Source of the DNA: Tanytarsus gracilentus
Lineage: Eukaryota > Arthropoda > Insecta > Diptera > Chironomidae
NCBI GenBank assembly: GCA_038502055.1
Contig: JAXRKN010000042.1
Coordinates: 2,418,001 to 2,482,000 of the forward strand
Length of the DNA: 64,000 nucleotides
Reading direction: 5' to 3'
The notes beneath the pieces were generated by a model. That model did no database searches. It saw nothing but the letters and a program-made list of their open reading frames with translations, and was not told where the DNA came from. A program made the translations under genes and the position numbers. This document shows positions 12,698-24,458 of this stretch, piece after piece; the stretch's first letter is position 1; every line of letters begins with the position of its first letter.

Positions 12698-13640
12698 CTT
12701 TGAGAAATAAAATCACTTGAATAACTCGCAGGCAACTGATAACTCCAATGCATCTTCAAGTCTCTTTTATACACGCGAGAAATCAGGCGATACTCAAAGG
12801 GGAGCGAAGAGCTTAAGTTAATTTAATTTAAAGAAGAAAAGAGTGAGCGAATTTGATATTTTATTCTTATTGTCGTAAATCAACCGATTTCATTTAACAT
12901 AATTTTTGAAATGAAAGAACGAGAAACTTGAGGGTATCGCGAATGGCGATAAAAGTGAATCGAAAATAAATGCAAGTCAAACTCGAGTCGTTAAAAGATG
13001 ATGAATGAGTTTTTCAGTGATAATTTGGATGTTGACAATTTTATGGGGCACCTTCAAAAACATTTATAATTTGAATTTGCTGTCTAAAATTCCTATTTTT
13101 AAACTAATCTGAAAGAAATAAAAAATGAATCCAAAACAACAAGTTTCATAATTATTTTTCTAAAAAATCTTTTTCAGATATTTTTAACCTTTATTTACAT
13201 ACACAGTCCATTTTGTGGTCAGTTTAACTTTAATGTAGTTACATTTTCATAGTTTAAGAAAATTAATTAATAGAAAATATTCCAAAAAAAATTTAAACAA
13301 GTTTTTTTTTATCATATGTGTGTCTTTTTTCCAATTTCGTATCACAATTTTCCTTTTCATGAAAGTTAAAAATTTTTTTGAAAATGTTTTATAAAAAGTA
13401 AAAAATAGAACTTTTTTAACGAAGAAGAAAAAAGCTCGTCAATTTTTTTCTCTGATAGGTTTTTTTTGCAAACTAAATTTGCTTAAGAATTATTTTTTAA
13501 TCAATGCACTTTAAATTTCATTCTCACAATCCTTGCGTGTGTAAAAAAAATTATTATTGAGGGAAATTTTTTTAGTGAAATATTTTTCTCTATCGCTATC
13601 TCGTTATTGACGACATTCGAAAATTGTAATTGACACGCTG
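12698..13640. other. Intergenic region, OBP promoter side / Crag 3' side
   Basis: AT-rich region with no gene seen. It holds the OBP core promoter on the left and the presumed Crag 3' UTR on the right. Confidence 0.5.
12734..12771 (-). promoter_or_regulatory. TATA box and initiator for the odorant-binding protein gene
   Basis: On the minus strand TATAAAAG (12764-12771) is followed by the arthropod initiator TCAGTT (12734-12739). The distance from the first T of the TATA box to the initiator A is 34 bases, close to the usual 30-31. The predicted start site is near 12737, giving a 5' UTR of about 40 bases before the ATG at 12697. Confidence 0.75.
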
Positions 13641-16600
13641 TCAAGGTAATAGTAGTAGGGGTTTAAAAAATGCCCTACAGAACAATGCCGATGACGTGGG
13701 CGGCAGATCTTGGCTATGATATAAATTATCCTTCTGTTCAATCAGCGTCAATTTCTCAAAAACTGTCGCATATTCACGATGAAATGCCTGAATGTCGATG
13801 TTTTCACGTCCAATAGCCACAAATGCGAGGAAGAGAATATCACGATAGATTGAATGGGTTCGTTCAACTCCGCGATTTTTGAGCTTATGTCGTTCAGCGG
13901 CCAATCGTTTTACAGGGGTCATTAAGTCATTGCATCGAATTGATGAAATAATTTGCTGAATTGTACTGCGAGAGAAAATTTGCCAATTAATTTGTCACAA
14001 TGGTAATTTTTATTATCTACTTACGCTTTATTGAGATACGTTTGTTCGGTCAACAAAGCTTTTATCAGTGGACTTGGACTTGCAGGCTGCGTTTGTCTCC
14101 ACAGCATGTAAAGCGATGTCGACTCATGATGGAATCTCGGATTGTCCCATAGGCACTGAACACATACAGATTTTTTATTGCTTAACGATAGCAATGGATC
14201 AATAACTTCATTTTCGTCAATCTAATTTTGAAATTTCAACGGTTATTTTAAATTTAAAATGAATGAATTGAGTTTTACCTGCTTAGGAGCTAGTAAATTC
14301 GGCAAATATGTGGCGACATCCATTCTCTCCATGAACCATAATAAATTATAATAAATAATTGGATGTTCATCGGCAAACGAGACCTTTCTCAGTGCCATGT
14401 CGCCCTCCTCCGATAAAATATTCTCCAATTCCTTTCGCAAAACGAGTGGATTAAGATAAGGTACAGTTAATGTATCGGCAATCTTCATTTGATCCTTCAG
14501 CTTCTCATCAATGAGAATGTGAATGTCTAAACATGGCACAGTTGGCTTTTCGCATGCATGACAGTACGTATTGAGGTTACTATCTTCAGCTAAAAAATGA
14601 TGTTTTAAGCAATTTCCTTAAAATCATTGTGGAAAAAACTCTTACCTGTCCATCCTGCCATGACCTCTTCGTCATAAATCAACACCGAACAATTGTGACA
14701 CTGCGAGCATGATGTTATTTGAATTTTTATGTCACCCTCCGTGCTGTTGCTGTCATTTCCGTAGAGATTTTCGGGGAGCGTTGGATACGAGTTTAAGCTA
14801 TTCGTTGACGCCGCCTCGCCGAGACGCGTCAGGTTATTGTAACTCGATTTTCTTGAGCCCCATAAATCAAAATCACTCGCGACACGTCGTCTGCCGGGAA
14901 GTCGTTCATCATTTAGCAAATCGTCGTTTGATGAATGCAAATTTCTCTCGCGCTCAAGCGTGGAACTGTTGGATCCTCCGCTGGTTTTTATGGGCGTATT
15001 GTTGCTGGAAATTGGCAGTGATTGTTTGATCTCATCGAATTTTTTCACCATCGATGTTGCTGCACTGCGAATACTCGAAATTCCCCCTTGTATAATTTCA
15101 TTCTTTTTGCCGGCTAACGATGGACTAAATGAGATAAAATTAATTTAATTACATAATTTTAAGTAGCCACAAAAAAACAAACATTTTCTAATTAAACCCG
15201 TCTCATAAATCACTCACCTCATATTCGAGATATTTTCAATCAACTGAGTGGGCAATTTAAGGTCTTTGAGATCTTTTTTAAATGATAATCGTGCAGATGA
15301 GTAGCGGCTACATGAACGTACATTTTACAAATAAATCAAATTATAACGCAAAATTAAATTAAAATTATTTCAAATCATGCAAAACAATTCAAGCGATTTT
15401 AACAACACAAAATTTGAGCACTTTTCAACTCACCTAAATCCAAATTTCAAAGATGATCCAATGTTCGCAATGCTGGACGTGATTGATTGCGGTGGCATCG
15501 TGTCCGATCGATGCATTCCCTTATTTAAATTCGAAGCATTTTCAAAAGTTGCACTACGATGTCCTTTAAATAAAATTGGATTATCGGAGAACATGGCTTC
15601 GTGTATGCGAGCCTTCTCTAATTGTTCTTCCGTCATCTGCTGTGATTGTTGGACCTGAATAATTTCGTCATTTTCGTTGTCGATTAAGGCACCTAGTGGG
15701 TCATTTTCAGTCACAACTGTTCGCGAAAGTCTATAAGAAATTTAATTAAATTTATTAATTTTACTAAAAATAAATTTTGTAGGACTCACTTTGTAGGACT
15801 CAAAATACTCTTATCATGTTCATGTTTATTTCCATTGACAATTGGATGATCTTCCTCCAGCTCATTAAACTTTAATGCCTTTTGACATTTCATCTTTGAC
15901 TCGATGTTCATTTTTTGAAGTTTATCGATGAATTTTGAATCGCCAGCAAAACTGTCGCTTCTGGCAAGCATTCGAGGACTCAAATCGTGACTGTCCAATG
16001 AAATATTATCACCCGACGACATAAGCAATCCAGCGGAACTATTTATCGCTTCCGATGAGTCGTGCGGCAGTGATGCTTTTACGATTGAACCAATTCTATC
16101 GCGCATTCTATCAAAAGCTGCAAAATCTAAAGTTCCATTCGGTTGTGTCTCAACAATTGCTCCCGAATTTCCACTATCTAAACTCGTTCTCGAAGTTCCA
16201 TCGGTCGTTTCTAATGTGCTGATGTTATTCTCATGCGAAATTGAAATTCGACGTCTACATGCATACTTCTTGCCAGCTCTTCTAAAATGTGCAGCACCCA
16301 AAACGACATTCCTCAACTTAGTCCATCGCAGTTGACTCGATATTGCCGTCTCGGATGGCCACTCGGACTCGAGGACACATCGATTATAGAAACCATAAGT
16401 CAATGCATTTGGCTGAATACCCGAGCGTTTCATTAAATAGTGAAGTCTCACTGCGAGTATGGGCAAATTGTACATTCCACATAGTTGCATCATGATTCGA
16501 TAGCAAACCTCATCGACATGAATTTTAAATTTGCTCGCTTTTGCCAACAAATCGTAAGCATTTCGCAAGCATGTATGCTCACTTCCCTCATTCTCTCCGA

Positions 16601-19020
16601 TGATACTTGGCAAGATGATGAAGTAAATTGAGTAGCAGCAGCCGAGAAGATACTTTGCCCATGGTTCAGGGTTATTTTGTATTTTTCTCGCCATCTTCTG
16701 TGCGGATTTTATTTCATGCTTTGTTCGACGAGAAATTGGAGAACCTAAAAAGCAATTTATTAATAATTTAAAGAGTTGTAATTTAATTTCTAACCTGGAG
16801 TTATGCCAGCTTGCTGCAGAATATTCGACGTGAGCGTCTTTCGCGTTTGATTGAGCAATTTTGGATCGAGTTCGAAGCTTATATATGTGTAGGTCTTTTC
16901 CGATGGTCCGACAACCTCTGGTGGCAATATAAATTTCGTTCTTTCACTGCTATGTCCAACATCGCTGTCAACAAATCGAATTTCAATATTCTCGTCATCA
17001 AACGCGCCGACACGTTCCGCACATTCATCAAAAAAGGTTAAATTAAGGTCTCCGTCAGATACAAAGGAACGCTCCTCGATAAATCGAATGAACATTTGAG
17101 TTTTTATGAGAAGCTGGAAGAATTTGTGATGATTTTTGTCGCGCGAACGAAGAAATGCGCTCATTTGAAATAATGCAGTTGTGTCAGTCGCTCCAATCGT
17201 GGGTGCTTTCGACATTGGCACGAGATATTCCTTATAACCCCTCAATATCGACGCCATAAATCTCAAGAATGCCTCTTGTATGCGCTGCTCTAGATTTTGT
17301 TCCTTCTTCTTTCGCTTAAAATCTCTATCGAGACTATTTGTCTGCTCATTCGATGCCGCAATTCCAATCAAATCCTCTTCGATATTTCTTAATGTATTTT
17401 TAAGTATTCGAGTTGAACGTTTAGGCAAGAGTTTCGTTGTCAAGTGCTTCTGTGAGTCACACAGTGAAATATTATTGGTATCTAAATCGATGCATGTTAC
17501 GTCATTCGGCGGTTCATACATCTCAAAAAAGCGCGAATCAACGCCAATCAAATATGGAACGGGAGCGTGTAAAACTTCAGCTAAACCTAGTGGACACAAT
17601 GGAATGTATGGACACTGCCATTTGAAGGGAAATAGCAGAGTTGAGACAGCCTCGGCAACTGCCGTAAGTGTCGATGGACGCAATGAGTGGATGAGCATTT
17701 TTTGTTCTGTTAGCACCAAAAGTAGAACGTGTAAACAATTTTCAGGTCCAAGATTTGATAAAAGATGACGAAAACCAGCGCCGCTGCGTGGAAGTGGCGA
17801 GTCTTCCGGTTGCGTAAGTAAAATTCGGTCATTACTCGATGATGTGAGTTGAAGGAGGATACTGGGAGCGGGAAAAGGAACTTCGTCGAGAAGGTGTGTG
17901 ATGTATCGCTCAATTGGAATTTGTAAGGGTTGATTGCACGATGCCATCATCTAAAAATTTATAATTTTCAAAATTATTTAACACAATTTTAAAAATATTT
18001 CTCACTCACCTGCAAATATGCGAGCCACTTTTCGAAAGTATCACCGAACGGATAATTGGAGAGGATGCAAATTGATTTGTTAACATGTAGCGAATTGGAA
18101 TTTCTAACTTCGTCATTGCTCCAGTCGAAAAATTCCCTCTGTTGCTCGGTCAAAAAGCGTTCATTAAAGTTTTCATAGAAAGTCAGCGCAGATCCATAAA
18201 CTTTATAAGTTCCATCGTTGGCGGTCAACACGAAAGTACTGAAAATTGGCGCAATTGCTTTTCTTTTTTTGGGCGAGCCTTCATCTTTGACATGCGGCCA
18301 CATTTCGATTGTCGTTCCCATCGGCAGACAAAATAAAGGAACACTTGTGCAGGAGTTAAGAGGAAAATCACAATGGTCGTGTGATGGATATCGATGAAGA
18401 ATTTCGGGTTGATAACTAATGCACTTTGGACAGTTCATTGATTTCTTATAGCCCAAAAATACATCATTGCCCATCATGCCTTTATTGAGTGTCTTATGAA
18501 TTTGGCAGAATGCATGTGGAACTTTTTCACCCTTTCCTGGGATAATCAAACACAAATCAGTCACAACCAGCTCATTCATAGGCATGTCGAGTTTCGCACG
18601 ACGATATGTCAGGAATATTTTCGATGATGAATTGTTCACATTTGCAATGCGGTCGCCAGGTGTTTTGAAGACAATTTCAGCATCGGGCATTATTCTCTCA
18701 AAGCCATCATACATCACGCCGATATCAACAAGTGGCGGCTTATCACGTCCACGACGAAAATAAATGAATGCGGCTGTCGTTCGTACGGATCCAAAATTTA
18801 AGTCCGCATCGAGGCCCGATGGCGTATAGCGAAGTATTTCATATTCATCGGGAATTTGCTCATCGAGTGCGGGAAAGAAAACTCCGATGTCTGTTATTGG
18901 TTCACTGCTCACGGTCGTTCGCAGATGTGATGAATCACTAAAGATATTTTCTTGCAATAACTTTGGATTTTCTGGCATGCCCGCCACCACAAAGTAGTCG
19001 GCAATTCTCTTTTCCTCCAT
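13641..19020 (-). CDS. Crag: Crag / DENND4, DENN-domain Rab10 guanine nucleotide exchange factor
   Basis: Nine exons: 18010-19020, 16795-17950, 15790-16744, 15434-15730, 15218-15307, 14646-15124, 14279-14589, 14025-14221 and 13641-13965. Every junction keeps frame, giving 1606 residues (Drosophila Crag is about 1670). Order of parts: an MABP domain (about 40-200); the tripartite DENN module across exons 1-2 (SNYPFGDTFEKWLAYLQ, then the PFPAPSILLQL and ENCLHVLLLVLTEQKMLIHS blocks); a PPR-like segment near 805-855 (MMQLCGMYNLPILAVRLHYL and PNALTYGFYNRCVLES); a long serine-rich linker; a Cys-pair region (CSQC/CHNC and CHAC) around IYDEEVMAGW, probably zinc-binding; and a conserved C-terminal helical domain. 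DENND4 proteins activate Rab10 and Rab11. In Drosophila, Crag is a calmodulin-binding factor needed for polarised basement-membrane secretion and rhodopsin traffic. The start is the first ATG of the open frame. Confidence 0.93.
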
Positions 19021-21892
19021 TTAGATTTTAGTTATTGATTGACTAAAAAGATAATCACAAAAAAATATTTATGAGTCATTTGTTGGAATTTGGAATTAAG
19101 CTACCGGTCAATGTGTGAATTAATCGGACATTGAAGCTTCGAAAAAAAAATCATATTTCCTTTCTTGAGAAAATTAAACAGCTGTCGATTTTATTTTCTA
19201 CACCGTCATTCTATATTTCTTCGGTAAGTTATCGGATTAACTTCCGGCAATGTGCGAGCTCGAGTTGTGCGGAGAATATTTAATTAAATCATTCCCAGTG
19301 GTTAATGCGAAGAAATTTGAATTTATAACGGTTTTAATTAGTTTATGAAAAACTAATTTTTTAATTGAAACAAAGTGGAAAATGAAACAATTTTTTTTAA
19401 ATTTAATTAAAATTATTTCCAGACAAAAAAAATAAAAAAGCCAAATGAAACTTTCAACCCATCCAATTATCAACATTGTTGCTACATTTTCTCATAAAGC
19501 CAATCATATAAAACGACATCCCGCATAAAATTTTATTATGCTCATACTGCCGACACCAACTTTCCATAATAATAATGATTACTTCTTCAATGTCATGTTC
19601 AATATGAATTATGTCAAGTGCGATAACAAGCTGAGCTCCTCATAATTGATTGCCACACTTTATAAATTGACCAACGGAGGTAATTAATATTAATTATTTA
19701 CTTCGAGTGGCTCAACATAATTTTGCCGTGTGAGGTAGAAAATTACATTTTCAATGAGATCATTTTCGAATTATGCATGCACAATTATTTTATCCGCCAT
19801 ACAAATTTAATAGAGTTGACACAAATTCGGTTGATCTCGGCAGAGAATTTTGGCTTCAATATTTTGTAATCAAATTGAGATTTATCGATTTATAATCTGC
19901 TTAGTTCGTTATTTAGATTAGACTTGGATTTATGAAATGAAATTGATCTCATTGTGGTGGTACCAAGAGAATTAATATTGGGTAAATGAATGAGCTTGTG
20001 GTAAATTTTGAACGAATTTTGTTCATTAAAAGTGTAAATAAAAATTTAAAAATTGATTAAAATATTTTATAAAGTTAGGTTCGAAACCTAAAAGTTAAAA
20101 ATTCATTGTACCTTCTTTGCTTGATTTTTTTAATACCTTTTTTAGCATTTTTAAAGCAACTTAAAATCTCCACACGCTCGCAAAATTTATTATTCTTCAA
20201 TAACAACAAGCATGATCATGTTGATGATGATAGAATTCAATTTCCGACTTTTATTGAAAATTAAAATTCTTTACAAAATGATTTCATTGTCGTTTTCATT
20301 TAAACTGTTTAATATATTTTGATTGAAATATGAAAACTCTTTTTTATCTTCGACGAACCATAAAGAAGAAGAAAAAATTTGCTCAGGCCATGACACTTAC
20401 TCGAAAGTACATTAACTTATGCATGTATGAGCGAAAGAAACCAGTTATGCCCACATATATAAAGCAGCAAAATGAATCCATATGATTTTGGAGAAGAATC
20501 AGGTCATATAATAAAGATGCGGAAACCCTCACCACATATGCTTAAATAATGCTCATTAAATTTCATATCTCACCAAGATTCGAAGTCTCTGAGTGCGCAG
20601 CTCAAACAATGAGAATGTAAAATATTGATATTTAAATTCAATTAAAGGGCAGTGCTTTATTTGACCGCGAATAGCATGGCCGCAAATTAGCATATGTGTA
20701 ATTTAATATTATCGAGTTTTAATCATCGTGTTACTACCTTACGCTCGCGACACTTTGCAAGGTGAAGACACGTGGGAATTTATTTTTTGAGGGTTTTAAA
20801 GTTTCATTTTCCACATTGTTTCATGTTTGTAATTAAAAATTTGTTCCTAACGTTTCATATTCCAAAGTGTTTCACAAAAAGATTGCCACCCATAGTCATC
20901 ATGATATTTGACAAAAAATTACTTTGTTTCGGTTTAAAACGCAAAGGCATTTTTTGTGATATTTTTAGATTTGTTTTGAACATGAAAACAGAAAACCTTG
21001 GACATTAATGAATGATGATGAAAGAAATCACATGCAATTTCTTCAAGTAATTTTTTTGCGTTGTTTGTAACTTAGATACATTTTTGCATCATAGACAGCT
21101 TGTAATTGCTCCTTGAACTCTTTACGTATTACAACTTTTTTGCTCCATATATAAATAAAGTTTAGGAAATTTGTTGTTGTGGCTCATTGTGACCATAGAA
21201 ATTTGGTTTTTTCCTCATATTGATTTTTCACACACTCTCGAATCGAGCTTTAAATAATTGATGTGCGATCTTAAAATATCTACGCGTCATCTAGAAGCTT
21301 CCTACTAACCTTTTGCTATATTTGATAAGAAATTTATCACGAAATGAATTTTGCATTCACATATTAATGGGGTTGAAAATGATTAAATTTTTCTTGCTTA
21401 TAATTTTTTCTCTTTTTAATTTAATTCACACACGAAAAAGCACTTGCTGACTGGATTTCTGAGCGACGCGATTACTTAATTTTTATTTTCCAACAAATTT
21501 TTTAATTTTTAATGAGTTACTGCATCAAATAAAAATATTTTAATAATTCTCGTCTTTACACGACTGATTCAACTTTTTTTTATACACTGAGAAAAAAAAA
21601 ATTGGGTTGGTTTTGGAGTGGTGCGACGAATACGATGAACACGTGGCTGGCATGCGTTTAATTAAGAAACAAGAGTTTAGAGAATATTTCATGAGATTTT
21701 ATATTTTTTTAGGGTTTAAAATATTTTAATGGTTCTTATTAATTTCTTTTTTGAACATGACATTCGAATTTTAAGACAATTTTCTTTAAATTTTTAAAAT
21801 GCTTTTTTACCAGTCGACATTATTTTAAAATGCGGGCATGAAACTTCGCATGTTAATCCAATTTTTTTCACATTAAACAAGGGGTGCACTCG

Positions 21893-21985
21893 TTTTAGGA
21901 AAAAGGAAAATTTTGCAAAAACGGAAAATAAGGAAGAAAAGGAAAAAAGGAAGAATAGGAAAAAGGAAGGAAAAAGGAGGAAAAA
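21893..21985. repeat. Purine-rich tandem repeat, GGAAAA/AAGG units
   Basis: A run of short G-A units (aggaaaaagg, ggaagaaaagg, ggaaaaagg) lies just inside the left end of the hAT-like element. It gives a spurious minus-strand frame rich in Phe and Ser. Confidence 0.75.
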
Positions 21986-22675
21986 ATTTTTTTTATAAAT
22001 TTGTAATTGAATTGAATTAATTTTTGATAATAATTTTAGAGTAGGGTCCATAATGGTCGTCCAGGATTGCCATTAATGGGAATTTTTCAGAACTATGGCT
22101 TCATGGACCTCGTTGAACTCGTAATTGGATCAGAAATTGATTGGAATTGATGACTTTGGTGGACTTTACCATTATAGACATTCAGGAGTGCCACTAATGT
22201 CCATTTTTCATGTCATTTGAATATATTTCATAATGCCAGTTTTTCAAACATATATTTCATGATTTTCGTTAAATCAAAAGGGAGGAGATCGTCTATCCGC
22301 CAGAATTTTAGAAATTTTTGGTATTTATTATAAAAAATAATTTGTGTGAGGTCGTGGGGGGTTAAAATAAAATATAGATATGAAGAAAGCGAAAATAATA
22401 ATTATCAAAACTACTAATAATTTAAATAATTAAAAATTTAAATTTTTCTAATTTTCTTTAAATGGTAAAATATGCTTTAAATCATAAAGGTAAAAATATT
22501 CAAGTCAGCGCTCAAAATTATAAAAATTTTAGTGCTGAATAAAACATTCCAGTCTTTTTTCATTTTTACTATGACCTATCGAGTCCACCTTTTGCAAAAA
22601 AAATTAAAAATTAGTAATTTTTCTCGTTTTTAAAGGCAAAATTCTTTGAAACAATTTTTTGTTCTTTGAAAGAAA

Positions 22676-22800
22676 AACGGAAAAATATGAATAAAAACGG
22701 AAAATAACGGAAGAAAACGGAGAATAACGGAAGAAAACGGAAAAAACGGAAGAAAACGGAAAATAACGGAAAAAACGGAAGAAAACGGAAAAAACGGGTG
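22676..22800. repeat. Minisatellite of ACGGAAGAAA / ACGGAAAAT units
   Basis: About a dozen near-identical units of 8-12 bp, each starting CGGAA, lie just inside the right end of the hAT-like element. The same CGGAAAA unit is seen once near the left end, so this may be an amplified subterminal motif. Confidence 0.85.
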
Positions 22801-23204
22801 CAAATTTTTCCGTATACGGAGAGTGTCAGCCCCTTGCATTAAACCGGTAATGCGGAAAAATGTCGGAATGTATTATTTAATACATTTTTGGCGTTTCTAA
22901 AGTCATTCTCAACTCAAATCCCAGCCAGAATAATTTAATTTTGTTTTTGTCCTTAAACTTCTAGAAATATCTCAAATTGAATTTTTTTTAAAATTAATTT
23001 TCTAAAATATTTTATCACAACACGTGCTTAAAAATTTTTTGTTTCTTGCTCTTTTAGAAAACTTTAAATTTGAATTTTTTAATGCAAAATATTTCTTACT
23101 GGGCGTTCGGAATTCTCTCACAAAATTTTTGATGATACACAAAAACACTTTACTTCGCCATAAAATTATTTTTTCAATTTTGAGGCCAAATTAAAGGCAC
23201 AAAA

Positions 23205-24458
23205 ATGAATCTACACGATTCGCCATTCAACAATGGACTTTTGTTCTTCAACTTTAACCAAGATTTTGGTGAGTTTCGAGTTTAATTCTGATAAAAAAGC
23301 TTCTTTGTTGTTGTATCAAAAATTTTTTTTTGTGCATCGGAATAATTTTTTCGGTTTTGATAATGATGATGATGAAGGCATTTGACATTTAGGCCACGGA
23401 AGGGATTTAAAATGAGTTCATTTTCATTGCAGGTTGCTTTTGCGTTGGAACAAATGACGGCTTTAGAGTTTATAATACAGATCCATTAAAGGAAAAGGAG
23501 AGACAGGTGCTGGATGGTGGGATTGAGATAGTTGAGATGCTTTTTAGATGCAATTATCTTGCGCTTGTCGGTGGTGGTCACAAACCGCTGTTTCCCTCAA
23601 ATAAAGTGCTCATTTGGGATGACTTGAAGAAATTACCAGCAATTTCACTCGATTTTAATACACCTGTGAAGGCAGTAAGATTAAGAAGGGACAGGATCGT
23701 TGTCGTTCTCGGTAAGATTAAAATTTCCACTAAAGACGTCACTTACAACGCAATAAACTAAAAAATCTCTCTCTATCTCCTCAGAAAACATCATTAAGGT
23801 TTACACTTTCACTCAAACACCACAGCAGCTTCTCGTGTTCGAGACGAGTCAAAATGCAAATGGCCTTTGTGTCCTCTGTCCGAATAGTAATAAATCACTG
23901 TTGGCATTTCCAGCGCGAAGAGTCGGACACGTTCTGATTGTTGATCTTGCAAATACAGAAAAAGCTCCGCTCGAAGTGAGTGCACATGACTCGAAGATTC
24001 AGTGTCTTGCATTAAATTTGCAAGGCACGCGGCTAGCGACGGCCAGTGAACGTGGAACACTTGTAAGAATTTTCGACACCTCAACCGGACAGAAAGTTGC
24101 GGAACTGAGACGAGGCTCAAATCAAGCAAAGATTTATTGCATAAATTTTAATCACTCCTCATCAGCTGTAGTTGTCGCATCCGATCACGGCACAATTCAT
24201 GTTTTTAATCTCGAAGAGCAATCGCGTGAGAAAAATATAACACAAATTTTGCCAAAATACTTCTCGAGTCACTGGAGCTTTGCGAAATTTTCTATTCCAA
24301 CTGGACCCTCGATTCATTGCATCTGTGCATTCGGCACCGACAACAATTCCATAATTGTCATCTCGGCTGATGGAAATTACTACAAGTTCCTCTTTAACGC
24401 GAAAGGTGAAATAAGCCGGGAAGTTTGTACTCAGTTTATGGACCTTTCCGATAGTTAA
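23205..24458 (+). CDS. WDR45B: WDR45B/WIPI3-type PROPPIN (autophagy phosphoinositide-binding WD protein)
   Basis: Three exons: 23205-23268, 23433-23711 and 23785-24458, giving 338 residues (human WDR45B is 344). The reading matches WIPI3 along its length: MNLHDSPFNNGLLFFNFNQD, VEMLFRCNYLALVGGGHKP, NKVLIWDDLKK, RRDRIVVVL, GLCVLCPNSNKSLLAFP, ALNLQGTRLATASERGTLVRI and PKYFSSHWSFAKF. It folds as a seven-bladed propeller. The LRRG motif near residue 219 (ELRRGSNQAKIYC) is the PROPPIN signature that binds PI3P and PI(3,5)P2. The protein acts at autophagosome-forming membranes. The start ATG is the first in a short exon coding the conserved N-terminus. The nearest Drosophila gene is probably the WDR45B orthologue rather than Atg18a. 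Confidence 0.93.

Larger units (their letters stand above)
21879..22836. mobile_element. Non-autonomous hAT-like element with 8 bp target-site duplication
   Basis: The element begins AAGGGGTGCACTC and ends GAGTGTCAGCCCCTTG, so its termini are inverted repeats of the hAT type. Both sides are flanked by the same 8 bases, CATTAAAC (21871-21878 and 22837-22844), the length hAT transposases produce. Just inside each end are purine-rich tandem arrays based on GGAAAA or ACGGAAGAAA, in the same reading direction. No transposase frame is present. The inside also holds a diverged direct repeat of about 45 bp. Confidence 0.8.
19021..23204. other. Divergent intergenic region, Crag / WDR45B-like
   Basis: This 4.2 kb stretch contains no gene that I can support. 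It is AT-rich. It holds a palindromic GGTTCGAAACC at 20078-20088 and, from 21879, a 958 bp transposon-like element listed separately. Confidence 0.5.

Noticed and set aside
20078..20088. A tRNA gene at GGTTCGAAACC
   Set aside because: No acceptor stem, D arm or anticodon arm can be paired around it.
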